From Rhizobium sp. Q54 (GTDB taxonomy: Bacteria; Pseudomonadota; Alphaproteobacteria; Rhizobiales; Xanthobacteraceae), in assembly GCA_945907045.1 (NCBI GenBank), contig CAMDSH010000002.1, forward strand, positions 62,001 to 126,000: a stretch of 64,000 nucleotides of DNA, read 5' to 3'. The notes beneath the pieces were generated by a model. The model did no database searches, had not been told where the DNA came from, and saw only the letters and a list, made by a program, of their open reading frames with translations. The translations under genes were made by a program, and so were the position numbers. Shown here in pieces: positions 43,093 through 52,005 of this stretch; positions within the stretch are counted from its first letter, which is position 1, and each line of letters begins with the position of its first letter.

Positions 43093-44379
43093 ATGACAAC
43101 TCACGAACGCAAGATCGCCGTCATCGGCCTCGGCTATGTTGGTCTGCCGGTGGCCGCCGCATTCGCTCGTTCCGGAGCTCCTGTGATCGGATTTGACATC
43201 GACAAGAAGCGCGTGGCGGAATTGCACGCTGGACACGACCGCACACGAGAGGTTGAGCCATCCGACCTCTCGCTGCCGGGCCTGACATACACCAACGATG
43301 CGACAGCTCTGCGCGGAGCGGATTTTTTCATCGTCACGGTGCCGACGCCGATCGATGCTGAGCGCCGTCCCGATCTGGGCGCGATGCTGGCCGCCTCGAA
43401 GACCGTCGGCCAGGTTCTCAAGCGCGGCGATATCGTCGTCTATGAATCCACTGTTTATCCGGGTGCGGTAGAGGAAGATTGCGTGCCCGTTCTGGAGTCG
43501 GCATCCAAGATGTCGGCCGGAAAGGATTTCACGGTCGGCTACTCGCCGGAGCGGATCAATCCGGGCGACAAGGCGCATTGCTTCGAGACGATCACCAAGG
43601 TGGTGTCGGCGCAGGACGCACCTACGCTCGATATCGTCGCCAATGTTTACGGGTCGGTGGTGAAGGCAGGGATTCATCGCGCGCCCTCGATCAAGGTGGC
43701 CGAAGCTGCGAAGGTGATCGAAAATACCCAGCGCGATCTCAACATTGCGTTTATGAACGAACTGTCGGTGATTTTCCATAAACTCGGAATCGATACCGGC
43801 GACGTGCTGGCGGCGGCCGAGACCAAATGGAATTTCCAGAAGTTTTACCCCGGCCTTGTCGGTGGGCACTGCATAGGTGTTGATCCCTATTACCTCACCC
43901 ATCGCGCCGGCAAGGCCGGCTTTCATCCAGAAGTGATTTTGTCCGGGCGTCGCATCAATGACGACATGGGGCAGTCTATCGCGCGCGAGTGCGTGCGCAT
44001 GCTCGCTCGACGCAATCGAACGCCAGCGACAGTTATCATCCTGGGTTTGACCTTTAAGGAGAATGTTCCCGACACGCGCAACTCCAAGGTTGTCGATATC
44101 GTGCGAGAACTTCAATCTTCCGGAGTTACGGTGCAGGTGAATGATCCGCTGGCTATCGCTGATGAAGTCCGGCACGAATACGGCATTGAACTGATCGGCA
44201 TGGATGCGCTCGCGCCCGCCGATGCCGTTATCCTCGCGGTCGCGCACGATCAATATGTGAAGGGCGGGTGGTCGCTCGTAAAGCGGCTGTTCAAGAATGA
44301 CGAGGGTATTGTGCTAGACATCAAGGCCAAACTCGATCGCGCGTCCAAACCGGGCGGCGTCGAGCTTTGGCGCCTGTAA
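43093..44379 (+). CDS. tviB: UDP-HexNAc 6-dehydrogenase (WbpA/TviB family)
   Basis: The enzyme oxidises C6 of UDP-GlcNAc (or UDP-ManNAc) twice to the uronic acid with NAD. The 428-residue protein has 'VIGLGYVGLPVA' (9-20), 'TVPTPID', 'YSPERINPGD', 'AEAAKVIENTQRDLNIAFMNEL' with the catalytic Lys and Asn, and 'GGHCIGVDPYYL' with the catalytic Cys. These match TviB/WbpA rather than UDP-glucose dehydrogenase. An epimerase gene follows after 11 bases, as in Vi antigen loci (TviB-TviC). Confidence 0.9.
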   Translation: MTTHERKIAVIGLGYVGLPVAAAFARSGAPVIGFDIDKKRVAELHAGHDRTREVEPSDLSLPGLTYTNDATALRGADFFIVTVPTPIDAERRPDLGAMLAASKTVGQVLKRGDIVVYESTVYPGAVEEDCVPVLESASKMSAGKDFTVGYSPERINPGDKAHCFETITKVVSAQDAPTLDIVANVYGSVVKAGIHRAPSIKVAEAAKVIENTQRDLNIAFMNELSVIFHKLGIDTGDVLAAAETKWNFQKFYPGLVGGHCIGVDPYYLTHRAGKAGFHPEVILSGRRINDDMGQSIARECVRMLARRNRTPATVIILGLTFKENVPDTRNSKVVDIVRELQSSGVTVQVNDPLAIADEVRHEYGIELIGMDALAPADAVILAVAHDQYVKGGWSLVKRLFKNDEGIVLDIKAKLDRASKPGGVELWRL

Positions 44380-44390
44380 GAGAAAAGCGA

Positions 44391-45407
44391 ATGTCAGCAG
44401 AACCCATTCTCGTCACTGGCGTGGCGGGCTTCATCGGTTATCACGTCGCGCGGCGCTTGCTTGAAGCGCGCCGCGCGGTCATCGGCATCGACAATATGAA
44501 TGCGTATTACGATCCCGCACTAAAAGAAGCGCGCCGCGCGGAGCTTGCCAAATTGAAGGGCTTTCGTTTCACGAAGCTCGACCTTGCCGACCGGGCGGGG
44601 ATGGCTGCCCTGTTTTCTAAGCATAAATTTCCGTCCGTGATCCATCTCGCCGCGCAGGCCGGCGTGCGGTATTCTTTGAAAGACCCGCACGCTTACGTCG
44701 ATGCCAATCTCGCCGGTTTTACCAACATTCTCGAAGGATGCCGTCATAACGGCTGTCGGCATCTTCTTTACGCGTCGTCATCATCGGTTTACGGCGCCAA
44801 CACAAAACTGCCGTTCCGCACCTCCGACAATGTCGATCATCCGATCAGTCTGTATGGCGCCTCGAAGAAAGCCAATGAACTGATGGCACATGCCTATGCG
44901 CATCTGTTCAAGCTTCGGACAACAGGATTGCGTTTCTTCACCGTCTACGGGCCGTGGGGACGACCGGATATGGCGATGTGGACGTTTGCTGCGTCCATAC
45001 TAGAGGGGCGGCCGATCAAGCTGTTTAATCACGGCAAGATGCGGCGCGACTTCACTTATATCGATGATGTCGTGGAAAGCGTGGTGCGGCTTGTTGATCG
45101 ACCAGCGGTAGCGGATCCGAACTGGTCGGGTGAGAAGCCGAATCCCGCAAATAGCAACGCGCCGTGGCGCATTTATAACATCGGCAACAATAATCCGGTG
45201 GATGTTCCGGAAGTTGTTCGGTTGCTCGAAAAATCTATCGGAAAAAAAGCCAACTGCGAAATGCTGCCAATGCAGCCTGGCGACGTTCCCGAAACATACG
45301 CCGATATCGACGACCTGATGCATGAGGTCGGCTTTCGTCCAAACACGCCGATCAAGGACGGCATCGAGCATTTTGTCGCCTGGTATCGTCAGTATCACGG
45401 CATCTAA
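44391..45407 (+). CDS. UDP-uronate 4-epimerase (CapI/TviC type)
   Basis: The 338-residue extended SDR has 'VTGVAGFIGYHVARRL' (7-22), 'IDNMNAYYDPALKEAR' (a CapI/LspL signature), 'LLYASSSSVYG' and 'YGASKKANE' with Tyr and Lys. It ends in 'TPIKDGIEHFVAWY'. The ATG at 44391 starts 11 bases after the dehydrogenase; the earlier codon at 44367 lies in that gene. The pair can make UDP-GalNAcA or, if the substrate is UDP-GlcA, UDP-GalA. Which one is not decided by the sequence. Confidence 0.88.
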   Translation: MSAEPILVTGVAGFIGYHVARRLLEARRAVIGIDNMNAYYDPALKEARRAELAKLKGFRFTKLDLADRAGMAALFSKHKFPSVIHLAAQAGVRYSLKDPHAYVDANLAGFTNILEGCRHNGCRHLLYASSSSVYGANTKLPFRTSDNVDHPISLYGASKKANELMAHAYAHLFKLRTTGLRFFTVYGPWGRPDMAMWTFAASILEGRPIKLFNHGKMRRDFTYIDDVVESVVRLVDRPAVADPNWSGEKPNPANSNAPWRIYNIGNNNPVDVPEVVRLLEKSIGKKANCEMLPMQPGDVPETYADIDDLMHEVGFRPNTPIKDGIEHFVAWYRQYHGI

Positions 45408-45436
45408 CTTTCTCCTCATTGTTACGAATTGAATTC

Positions 45437-46660
45437 ATGCGTCGTATTCTTGCCAATATGATCGCGCTTGCCGGCGATCCGGCTGCCGAACGGAGCGCCT
45501 TGCTGATGATTCTGGGCGTGGCCGCCGTGTTGCGATTCGCGATGGCGCCGGTCGTTGCTGCGCATGTCGGCTATCTACCCGACGTATTTTCCTATCGGAC
45601 CATCGCGGCTGACCTGCTCGCCGGACATCTGACCGAAAATGATCTCGGGATGCCTGGTTACCCGATCATGATTTTGCTGGCGGGGGGCGGCGGGATTGGG
45701 CAACTGCTTGCGGACATCGCCTTTTCGGTGCTGGCGGCGTGGTGCGTCGCCCGTATCACGCGAGAGATCACGGGCGATGCGCTCGCAGGTCTGCTCGCGG
45801 CACTGTTGTGGGCGATCTATCCGTTCTCGATTTTCTATGCCGTCACGGGTCTGAGCGAGACGTTTTTTGTTGCGTTGTTTCTGCTTGGCTTTCTGGCCTA
45901 TCAGCAGGGCAAATTCACGCTCGGCAGTCTTGTCATGGTCGCGGCGATCCTGACGCGGCCCGCGATCGAACTGCTGACGCCAATTCTGATTTTGACATTC
46001 GCGCTGGTCGTTCACCGCCTGAGTCTGGGCCGTGCGCTAAAGCATCTCGGAATTTTCGCAGCGATCTATGTCATGCTGATGGCGCCGTGGTGGTGGCACA
46101 ATTATGAAAAATATGGGCGCTTCGTGCGTCTCAATCTTGGTTCGGGGATGGTGCTGTACTCAGGTAATTACGCCGGAAACGTGGACGGAGGCGGTGTCAA
46201 TTTTAGTATCGATGTGCCGGGTTACTATGACATTCAGGATCTCGTCGAGCGCGATCGTGTATTGCGCGACGCGGCGGTTCGTTTCATCACCGAAAACCCT
46301 CGCCGTTTCATTGAGCTTGCCGGACTTAAATTTATGCGCATCTGGCGACCCTGGCCTTATGCGGCTGAGTATTCGAGTGCGTTCCTGTCAATCGTTTCGG
46401 CGGTCAGCTTTCTACCGGTTTTGCTGCTGGCGCTTGCCGGTGCTTTCCAGGGCGCGCGCCGGTATGGCGTAAAACTCATTCCGATAGGCCTCTTCATCGG
46501 CTACACCACTGCGGTGCACATGGTGACTATCGGCTCTTTGCGTTACCGCTTTCCGATGGAGCCGTTTCTGGTCATTCTCGCTGGTGCGCCGTTGGCGTGG
46601 ATCGTCCGGTATCTTCTGCAAGGCGGCGCGCCGGCCGCCGCGACGAAAGGTCAGCCATGA
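45437..46660 (+). CDS. Integral membrane protein, GT-C/GT39-like glycosyltransferase
   Basis: The 407-residue protein has about ten hydrophobic helices, e.g. 'LAGLLAALLWAIYPFSIFYAV' near 115 and 'FLPVLLLALAGAF' near 325. The N-terminal periplasmic loop 'HVGYLPDVFSYRTIAADLLAG' has an Asp in the place where GT-C enzymes (ArnT, GT39) keep a catalytic acid. Such enzymes use polyprenyl-phosphate sugars at the outer face of the inner membrane. The ATG at 45437 is preferred over TTG at 45419. The small flippase-like gene overlaps its stop, supporting a lipid-linked donor route. Confidence 0.7.
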   Translation: MRRILANMIALAGDPAAERSALLMILGVAAVLRFAMAPVVAAHVGYLPDVFSYRTIAADLLAGHLTENDLGMPGYPIMILLAGGGGIGQLLADIAFSVLAAWCVARITREITGDALAGLLAALLWAIYPFSIFYAVTGLSETFFVALFLLGFLAYQQGKFTLGSLVMVAAILTRPAIELLTPILILTFALVVHRLSLGRALKHLGIFAAIYVMLMAPWWWHNYEKYGRFVRLNLGSGMVLYSGNYAGNVDGGGVNFSIDVPGYYDIQDLVERDRVLRDAAVRFITENPRRFIELAGLKFMRIWRPWPYAAEYSSAFLSIVSAVSFLPVLLLALAGAFQGARRYGVKLIPIGLFIGYTTAVHMVTIGSLRYRFPMEPFLVILAGAPLAWIVRYLLQGGAPAAATKGQP

Positions 46661-46992
46661 GCGCCTTTGCAATCGCCCTTGCCGTCAGCACCGTGCTGGG
46701 GATGGCGTCGGGTCAAATCCTGTTCAAGCTGGCGTCCGGGCGCGGCGGTCTGATGGAAATATTTTTCTCGCCGATATTCTGGGTGGCGATCGTTCTCTAC
46801 GGGCTGGTCACGATCCTCTGGGTTCTGCTGTTGCGCGAAGTGGATCTGTCACGCGCGTATCCATTTCTGGCGGGAACATATGTGCTGGTCCCGATCGCAT
46901 CCATGCTTTTTCTCGGCGAGAAACTTGGCTGGTCCTATGGGCTCGGCGTCGCGTTGATCATTGGCGGGATAATCTTGACCGTGCGGGCGTGA
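46657..46992 (+). CDS. Small EamA/EmrE-like membrane protein (ArnE/ArnF-like flippase subunit)
   Basis: The 111-residue protein has four hydrophobic helices (about 3-20, 35-57, 63-81, 88-108), with 'MASGQILFKLASGRGG' after the first, typical of the small multidrug family and ArnE/ArnF. ArnE/ArnF move undecaprenyl-phosphate-aminoarabinose over the inner membrane. The start overlaps the upstream membrane gene in ATGA. With that gene and the GT2 gene at 49.9 kb it could form a lipid-linked sugar transfer module. Confidence 0.8.
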   Translation: MSAFAIALAVSTVLGMASGQILFKLASGRGGLMEIFFSPIFWVAIVLYGLVTILWVLLLREVDLSRAYPFLAGTYVLVPIASMLFLGEKLGWSYGLGVALIIGGIILTVRA

Positions 46993-47002
46993 CGCCTTGG
47001 CA

Positions 47003-47782
47003 ATGAGCGGACGTCAAACTCATTTCTTTTTGTTGCCGCATCAAGACGACGAGTACGGAGTTTTTTATGCGATCGAAGATGCAATCGCGCGCGGCGACCG
47101 AACGGTCTGTTTTTTCCTGACGGATGGCGGATTTGGCGGCTTCGATCCGGTCGTTCGCGATGCTGAGAGCCGCTACGTTCTTGGCACGCTGGGGGTGCCG
47201 GCCGGAGACATCAGTTTCCTCGGCAGCACGCATGGCCTGCCTGATGGCGAACTTGTGTCGCATTTGCCGGCCGCACTTTCGTATCTCACGAAAGCCGCCG
47301 AGGTTTACGGCTCACCCGCCTTTGTTTATGTGCCGGCGTGGGAAGGCGGGCATCAGGACCACGATGCGACGCATGCTCTCGGAATCGTCGCCGCGCAGCA
47401 TTGGGGCGGCCGCGCTCAACTGCGGCAGTTCCCGCTCTATACCGCCGGGCGCGGCCTGCGGCCGTATCGCGTGCTGGCGCCGATAGCGGAAAACGGACGA
47501 GCGGAAGCGATGCCGATTCCGGCCGCTCGGTGGGCGCGGTACTTACGCCTCTGCCTGTCCTATCGCAGCCAAGTGAAGTCAATGGCTGCGTTGCTGCCGT
47601 TCATGGCGGAGCACTACGCCCTGCGCAGCGTACAAAATCTGCAGGCAGTCGATCCCGCGCGCATTCGGTCGCGGCCGCATGAAGGACCGTTATTTTATGA
47701 ACGGCGCCGAAACATGCCATTCGAGAAATTCAAGACATTACTTGATGGATTTCTCAGTGCTCATTCGCAGATATTCCAATGA
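47003..47782 (+). CDS. PIG-L/LmbE family deacetylase
   Basis: The 259-residue protein has the zinc motif 'LPHQDDEYG' (HxDDE-type, near 11-19) and the later 'GGHQDHDATH' that supplies further His and Asp ligands. The family removes N-acetyl groups from amino sugars such as GlcNAc. The ATG at 47003 is preferred over TTG at 46997. Its stop overlaps the acyltransferase start in ATGA. The pair could replace an acetyl by another acyl group, or deacetylate a lipid-linked sugar; this is inferred. Confidence 0.87.
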   Translation: MSGRQTHFFLLPHQDDEYGVFYAIEDAIARGDRTVCFFLTDGGFGGFDPVVRDAESRYVLGTLGVPAGDISFLGSTHGLPDGELVSHLPAALSYLTKAAEVYGSPAFVYVPAWEGGHQDHDATHALGIVAAQHWGGRAQLRQFPLYTAGRGLRPYRVLAPIAENGRAEAMPIPAARWARYLRLCLSYRSQVKSMAALLPFMAEHYALRSVQNLQAVDPARIRSRPHEGPLFYERRRNMPFEKFKTLLDGFLSAHSQIFQ

Positions 47783-48906
47783 AGATTGACCACTCCAACA
47801 ATTTTGATCTCATCCGGATTTTTGCGGCCTCTCAGGTTGTCATCATGCACGCCGGCTCATCGGCGCTGCCGTCCGGGGTCTCATATGTCCTAAGCCAGTT
47901 TCCCGGTGTTCCGATATTTTTCATCGTCAGCGGATTTCTCGTCACCTGGTCCTATCTCTACAGCAGGGGCGGCGTCTGGGCCTATTTCACCAGGCGCGCG
48001 CTACGCATTTTTCCGGCGTTGTGGGTCAACGTTGGCATCATTCTCGCACTGCTCTTCATTTGCCGGAGCATTGCGCCGGAGTTGAGCGCTCGGAATTTCG
48101 CTCTCTGGATCGCGGCGACTTTCACCGCAGGTTCCGACATTTACGGAACCTACCTCGCGGGTCCGATCGTGAACCCGGCTGGGTTCTATCCGAAATTCCC
48201 GTCCGGTGTTTTGTGGACGATTCCCGAAGAGCTTGGCTTCTATGTTCTGTTGCCTCTGATCGTCGCTACGATTGGAAAGAATCGGAAATACTCATGGATT
48301 GTCTTGCTGGCGTGGTTCGCTGCTTCATTTTCGATCTTGCGGTATTATCAGCACTTGAAAATCATCGGATTGTCCGAAACTTCGATCGCTAAAGTGATCT
48401 CGATTAATCCGCTCACCGATCTCTGGCTGTTTCTGCTCGGTTCGGGCTGTGCAATTTACTGGAACAGCGTCAGATCGATTTTCGAAAACCGCTTTCCGCT
48501 CTGGCTTGCGATATTTCTGGCAGTTTCAGTTTTGGAAACGTGGTTGTTCGGCAGCCAGTTTTTCGACATTCGGAATGGCTCGCCGATTTCGGCAACCGCG
48601 ATTGTCCTGATGCTGATTCAGGCAGCGTTGCTGGCAGCCGTCGTGCTGTCGTTTGCTTTCACGTGGAAATCGCTGGCGTCGGTGTTGCGCGGCAATGATT
48701 TCTCCTACGGTATTTATCTTTATCACATGCCGATCGCTTTCACGCTGATCGGGCTCGGCTTGAAGGATTCGCATTTTTATTGGGGTATCTTGGTGGCGGG
48801 TACGCTCTGCGCGGCGGTCATGTCTTGGTATTTTATCGAGCGTCCGGCTCTGCGGCTGAAGTCGCGGGCGGCTGATTGGTTTCGCGTGCGCGAGAGCAAG
48901 GCCTAA
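47779..48906 (+). CDS. Acyltransferase family 3 membrane protein (O-acetyltransferase)
   Basis: The 375-residue protein starts with 'NFDLIRIFAASQVVIMHAG', the family's first helix with the conserved Arg and His, followed by 'FPGVPIFFIVSGFLVTWSYL', about nine more helices, and 'YGIYLYHMPIAF' near 312. The family O-acylates surface sugars using cytoplasmic acyl-CoA. It directly follows the PIG-L gene. It faces a convergent GNAT gene 9 bases away. Confidence 0.92.
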   Translation: MKIDHSNNFDLIRIFAASQVVIMHAGSSALPSGVSYVLSQFPGVPIFFIVSGFLVTWSYLYSRGGVWAYFTRRALRIFPALWVNVGIILALLFICRSIAPELSARNFALWIAATFTAGSDIYGTYLAGPIVNPAGFYPKFPSGVLWTIPEELGFYVLLPLIVATIGKNRKYSWIVLLAWFAASFSILRYYQHLKIIGLSETSIAKVISINPLTDLWLFLLGSGCAIYWNSVRSIFENRFPLWLAIFLAVSVLETWLFGSQFFDIRNGSPISATAIVLMLIQAALLAAVVLSFAFTWKSLASVLRGNDFSYGIYLYHMPIAFTLIGLGLKDSHFYWGILVAGTLCAAVMSWYFIERPALRLKSRAADWFRVRESKA

Positions 48907-48915
48907 CGGTTCACG

Positions 48916-49767
48916 TCAAAATGCGTCGAAGTCGAGAAACGATAGTAGGACGTCTTCTTTTCTGACTCTGTTCGTTGGCTGGCGTAGATCCAGAAAGATC
49001 AACCGGAGAGGCGAGGGGCGCAGCGTTTCCGGGATCGGCAAGGACCACCTCGCACTCTGGGCGCTTGGCGGCACCAGGCCGATGAAGACCCGCGCCGTGA
49101 CTAGGTTTGAAGGGCCTTCGGCTGCGCCCGCATTGCCCTGCGTTTCCGCATAAGCGCGCATGCCGGGATATGCGGTGGCCGCCTCGAAAGCGGCGGTGCC
49201 ATCGGAAAGTTTCCAGGCGGAAACGGGATTTTCCGGATTGCGCAATCGCCAGTTCAGGCTCTCCGGCGTCCAGATTCGAAAGAACTGTGTTTGCGCCCGC
49301 GCCGCAGGCCAGTCGATGCGGGGTACGCGTCCAATCCCAACACGCGCATCGAGGCCGCCGACGTCCTGATAGCCGAGCTTGTCGCGGTAGCCCGGAATGG
49401 TGAGCGCATTGGCGACGCCGAACTGGAGGTCAAAGCCTGCTTGTCTGGCGGCATCCCGTGTCCGATTTGCGAGGTCGACAAATAGCCCTTTGCGCTGATG
49501 CTCGGGATGCGTGGCGACGTTGAGGATCAGCAACGATTTTCGCGGCTCGCCCGCCAGCATGATTCGTCCCGGCAGACCGACAAAATGCGCCACCACCCGA
49601 TCGCCGTCGATGGCGTCATGACCGAAGGCTGCACCTTCCGGATTGTCGCGATACATCCATCTGAGATAGTCGAGAGTGTATTGGGTGGCTTTGGGAAAGC
49701 ACGCCCGGAACAAGGCCAGATAGCCTCGGAGTCCTTCATCGTGCGTCTGCACCCGTTCAAAACGCAT
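48916..49767 (-). CDS. GNAT-family N-acyltransferase
   Basis: The 283-residue protein has a GNAT core in its N-terminal 150 residues: 'LNVATHPEHQRKGLFVDLANRTRDAA' is the CoA-binding beta4-loop-alpha3 motif and 'ALTIPGYRDKLGYQDVG' follows. The rest ('SLNWRLRNPENPVSAWKL') resembles the C-terminal half of two-domain GNAT proteins found in polysaccharide loci. It is on the opposite strand and divergent from the GT2 gene at 49.9 kb. The substrate is unknown. Confidence 0.82.
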   Translation of the reverse strand: MRFERVQTHDEGLRGYLALFRACFPKATQYTLDYLRWMYRDNPEGAAFGHDAIDGDRVVAHFVGLPGRIMLAGEPRKSLLILNVATHPEHQRKGLFVDLANRTRDAARQAGFDLQFGVANALTIPGYRDKLGYQDVGGLDARVGIGRVPRIDWPAARAQTQFFRIWTPESLNWRLRNPENPVSAWKLSDGTAAFEAATAYPGMRAYAETQGNAGAAEGPSNLVTARVFIGLVPPSAQSARWSLPIPETLRPSPLRLIFLDLRQPTNRVRKEDVLLSFLDFDAF

Positions 49768-49870
49768 CTGGCTCCGTCCAAAAATTCAAAATCGTTCGGA
49801 GTTCTCAAGGTATGATACTTCTTGTTGCGACGGTAGCCGTGATCGACCGTCCCGAAGGGACAAGCTGCAA

Positions 49871-50854
49871 ATGAGCGAGCCGAAAATCGCTGTCGTCATT
49901 CCTTGCTACAAGGTTCAGGGCAAGGTGCTCGACGTCATTGGGCGCATCGGACCCGAGGTCGCGAGCATTTACGTCGTCGATGACGGTTGCCCGGAACGCA
50001 CCGGCGATCTCGTTGAGCGGGACGTGCGCGACCCACGTGTGCGCGTCATCCGCCATGAGCAAAACCGCGGCGTCGGAGCGGCAACGCTGACCGGGATGAC
50101 GCAGGCTGCCGCGGACGGCGCGGAGATCCTGGTCAAACTCGACGGCGATGCTCAAATGGATCCGGTTTTGATCCCGAATTTCGTCGCGCCCATCGCTCGC
50201 GGCGAGGCGGACTACGCAAAGGGGAATCGTTTCTTTGCGCCGGAATATCTGCGTGGCATGCCGGCAACCCGGATTTTCGGCAACGGCGTTCTGTCGTTCA
50301 TCACTAAATTGTCATCTGGATACTGGTCGATTTTCGATCCGACCAACGGCTATCTGGCGATGCATTCGGCGGTGTTCAGCCTGCTGCCGAAAGAGAAAAT
50401 TGCGCCGCGTTTCTTCTTCGAATCCGATCTTCTGTTCCGTCTCAATCTTGTGCGCGCCAATGTGGTTGATATTCCGCTGCGCGCAAAATACGCCGACGAG
50501 AAAAGTAATTTCCGGGCGCGCAGCATGGTGTTGCCGTTCCTGTGGTATCTGCTGCGTAATTTCGCCAAGCGCATCGTCTATTCTTACTTCGTCCGGGATT
50601 TCTCCATCGGATCGATATATCTCCTGTTCGGACTGCCGATCTTCCTGTTCGGAATCGTATTTGGTCTATTGGAATGGGTATGGCATGTGCGCAGTGCGGC
50701 TCTTGCCAGCGCCGGCACCGTGATGGTGGCCGCGCTTCCGATTATCGTCGGGTTTCAGCTGCTGCTCGCGTTCTTCACCTACGACATCACGAACGTGCCG
50801 CGCACGGCGTTGCACCCGCGCATCGCGGTTGCAGGGAAAAAGCCGGCAGCCTGA
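49871..50854 (+). CDS. Glycosyltransferase family 2 (polyprenyl-phosphate sugar synthase-like)
   Basis: The 327-residue GT-A protein has 'VVIPCYKVQGKVLDVIGRIG' (8-27), 'IYVVDDGCPERT', 'LVKLDGDAQMDP' (DxD metal site) and 'SGYWSIFDPTNGYLAMH'. Two C-terminal membrane helices lie near 240-265 and 275-305. This layout is that of DPM1/GtrB-like enzymes, which make polyprenyl-phosphate sugars. It fits the nearby ArnE-like and GT-C-like membrane genes. A hairpin with a T-rich tail covers its stop. Confidence 0.9.
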   Translation: MSEPKIAVVIPCYKVQGKVLDVIGRIGPEVASIYVVDDGCPERTGDLVERDVRDPRVRVIRHEQNRGVGAATLTGMTQAAADGAEILVKLDGDAQMDPVLIPNFVAPIARGEADYAKGNRFFAPEYLRGMPATRIFGNGVLSFITKLSSGYWSIFDPTNGYLAMHSAVFSLLPKEKIAPRFFFESDLLFRLNLVRANVVDIPLRAKYADEKSNFRARSMVLPFLWYLLRNFAKRIVYSYFVRDFSIGSIYLLFGLPIFLFGIVFGLLEWVWHVRSAALASAGTVMVAALPIIVGFQLLLAFFTYDITNVPRTALHPRIAVAGKKPAA

Positions 50855-50870
50855 CCGGCTGATTATTTTT
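50841..50870 (+). terminator. Intrinsic terminator after the GT2 gene
   Basis: AGCCGG and CCGGCT form a perfect 6-base stem around an 8-base loop that holds the end of the stop codon. It is followed by GATTATTTTT (50861-50870). The run of A before the stem could pair with the T-tail, giving partial termination for the convergent gene as well. Confidence 0.6.
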
Positions 50871-51825
50871 GAACGGGTTCGCCGGGCGTGAGCTTGCGTG
50901 TCCCGCCGCTGATAATCCAGGTCAGCCCGCCTAAGACGCCCACCGTGAATATCGCCGCGCCGAATAGCACCGAGATGATCAGTCCGTCGCTTTCGGCAAG
51001 CCCGGCATAACCGAACGCGATGATCATCGAGCTTTCGCGCACGCCCCAGCCGGCGATCGAAAGCGGGATCGTGGCGATCATGAAGACCGGCGGAATCAGC
51101 AGCAGCGCCTGCGTCCATTCGAACAGGACGCCGACAGATCGCGCGAGGCACCAGGCGGCGGTGACGGTCACGATGTGGTTGATGAGCGAATAAAAGGCGA
51201 TCGGGCCGAGCGCTGCTGGGGTCGTAATGATTTGCCGCACGACGCGCGCAGTCGAGACCAGATGTCCGGTCAGCCACCATGTTTCCAGCCAAGGCCATGG
51301 CAAGAATCCTAAAGCCAAAAAGCAAAGCCCGGCGCCGATGCTTCCAAGGCCAACAGCCAGCAGCGCGATGCGGCCGGTGGGTTCGCTGATGAGATCGAAC
51401 GACCATGGCAGACAGCAGACCACGATCACCGCAAGCGCGATAACACCAGCGAGACGATCAAGAAGCACCGAATAGGTCGCGATCTTCCATCCCGTTCCGT
51501 CGCGCCCCAGCAGCCAGATGCGCATGGCGTCACCGCCGACTGTCGAGGGCAAGGTCTGGTTGAAAAACGAACCGATCAGGCTGTAGCGAAACGCCTGCAC
51601 AAACGAGAACGGGGACGATGGATCGCAGACCTGAACGATACGCCGCCACCGCAGCGCGATCAGCACGACCTGAATGCCTAACAGCAGAAATACCGGCACC
51701 AACCAGACCGTCTCGATCTGACTCAATCGTTGGGTCACGACGCTCAGATTGACGCGGGCGATGGCGAAATAGAGCAGGGAGCCCGAAACGATGATTTTCA
51801 GCGTAAGGCCAAGAAAGCTCCGCAT
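50863..51825 (-). CDS. LPG-synthase-type membrane protein (UPF0104)
   Basis: The 320-residue protein has about eight membrane helices and the family features 'ALRWRRIVQVC' and 'GSFFNQTLPSTVGGDAMRIWLLGRDG' (near 68-93), then 'TIPLSIAGWGVRESSMI'. The 'P-S-T-V-G-G-D-A-x-R' segment is the hallmark of the lysylphosphatidylglycerol synthase TM region and AglD-like proteins. These are often near GT2 genes and may help move or use lipid-linked sugars. It is convergent with the GT2 gene and divergent from gmd. Confidence 0.88.
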   Translation of the reverse strand: MRSFLGLTLKIIVSGSLLYFAIARVNLSVVTQRLSQIETVWLVPVFLLLGIQVVLIALRWRRIVQVCDPSSPFSFVQAFRYSLIGSFFNQTLPSTVGGDAMRIWLLGRDGTGWKIATYSVLLDRLAGVIALAVIVVCCLPWSFDLISEPTGRIALLAVGLGSIGAGLCFLALGFLPWPWLETWWLTGHLVSTARVVRQIITTPAALGPIAFYSLINHIVTVTAAWCLARSVGVLFEWTQALLLIPPVFMIATIPLSIAGWGVRESSMIIAFGYAGLAESDGLIISVLFGAAIFTVGVLGGLTWIISGGTRKLTPGEPVQK

Positions 51826-51903
51826 TTCTATCCGGCCCTTCGAAGGTGGTTTTGGCGTGATTTCAGCTTCGCGCGCCTACGCTCTTAAGGGCCGGACAGT
51901 TCT

Positions 51904-51932
51904 TTGACAAGCTTGAATGAAAATGCATTTTA
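51904..51932 (+). promoter_or_regulatory. Candidate promoter upstream of gmd
   Basis: A perfect TTGACA (51904-51909) lies about 97 bases before the gmd ATG. The -10 element is weak: CATTTT or ATTTTA with a spacer of 16-17 bases. The 180-base gap between divergent genes must hold a promoter on each side; no clear second one is seen. Confidence 0.4.
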
Positions 51933-52005
51933 GCTCCTACCGAGGCCACAGCGCCGGTCAGAATCGCCGTCTCCGTGCGCGATTTTTCAAGTCAGGTGAA
52001 GTTCG

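Noticed and set aside
43027-44253. Long open frame (408 codons) on the reverse strand
   Set aside because: It lies antisense to the UDP-HexNAc dehydrogenase, whose motifs are complete, and its own product has no recognisable motif. GC-rich codon use produces such frames.
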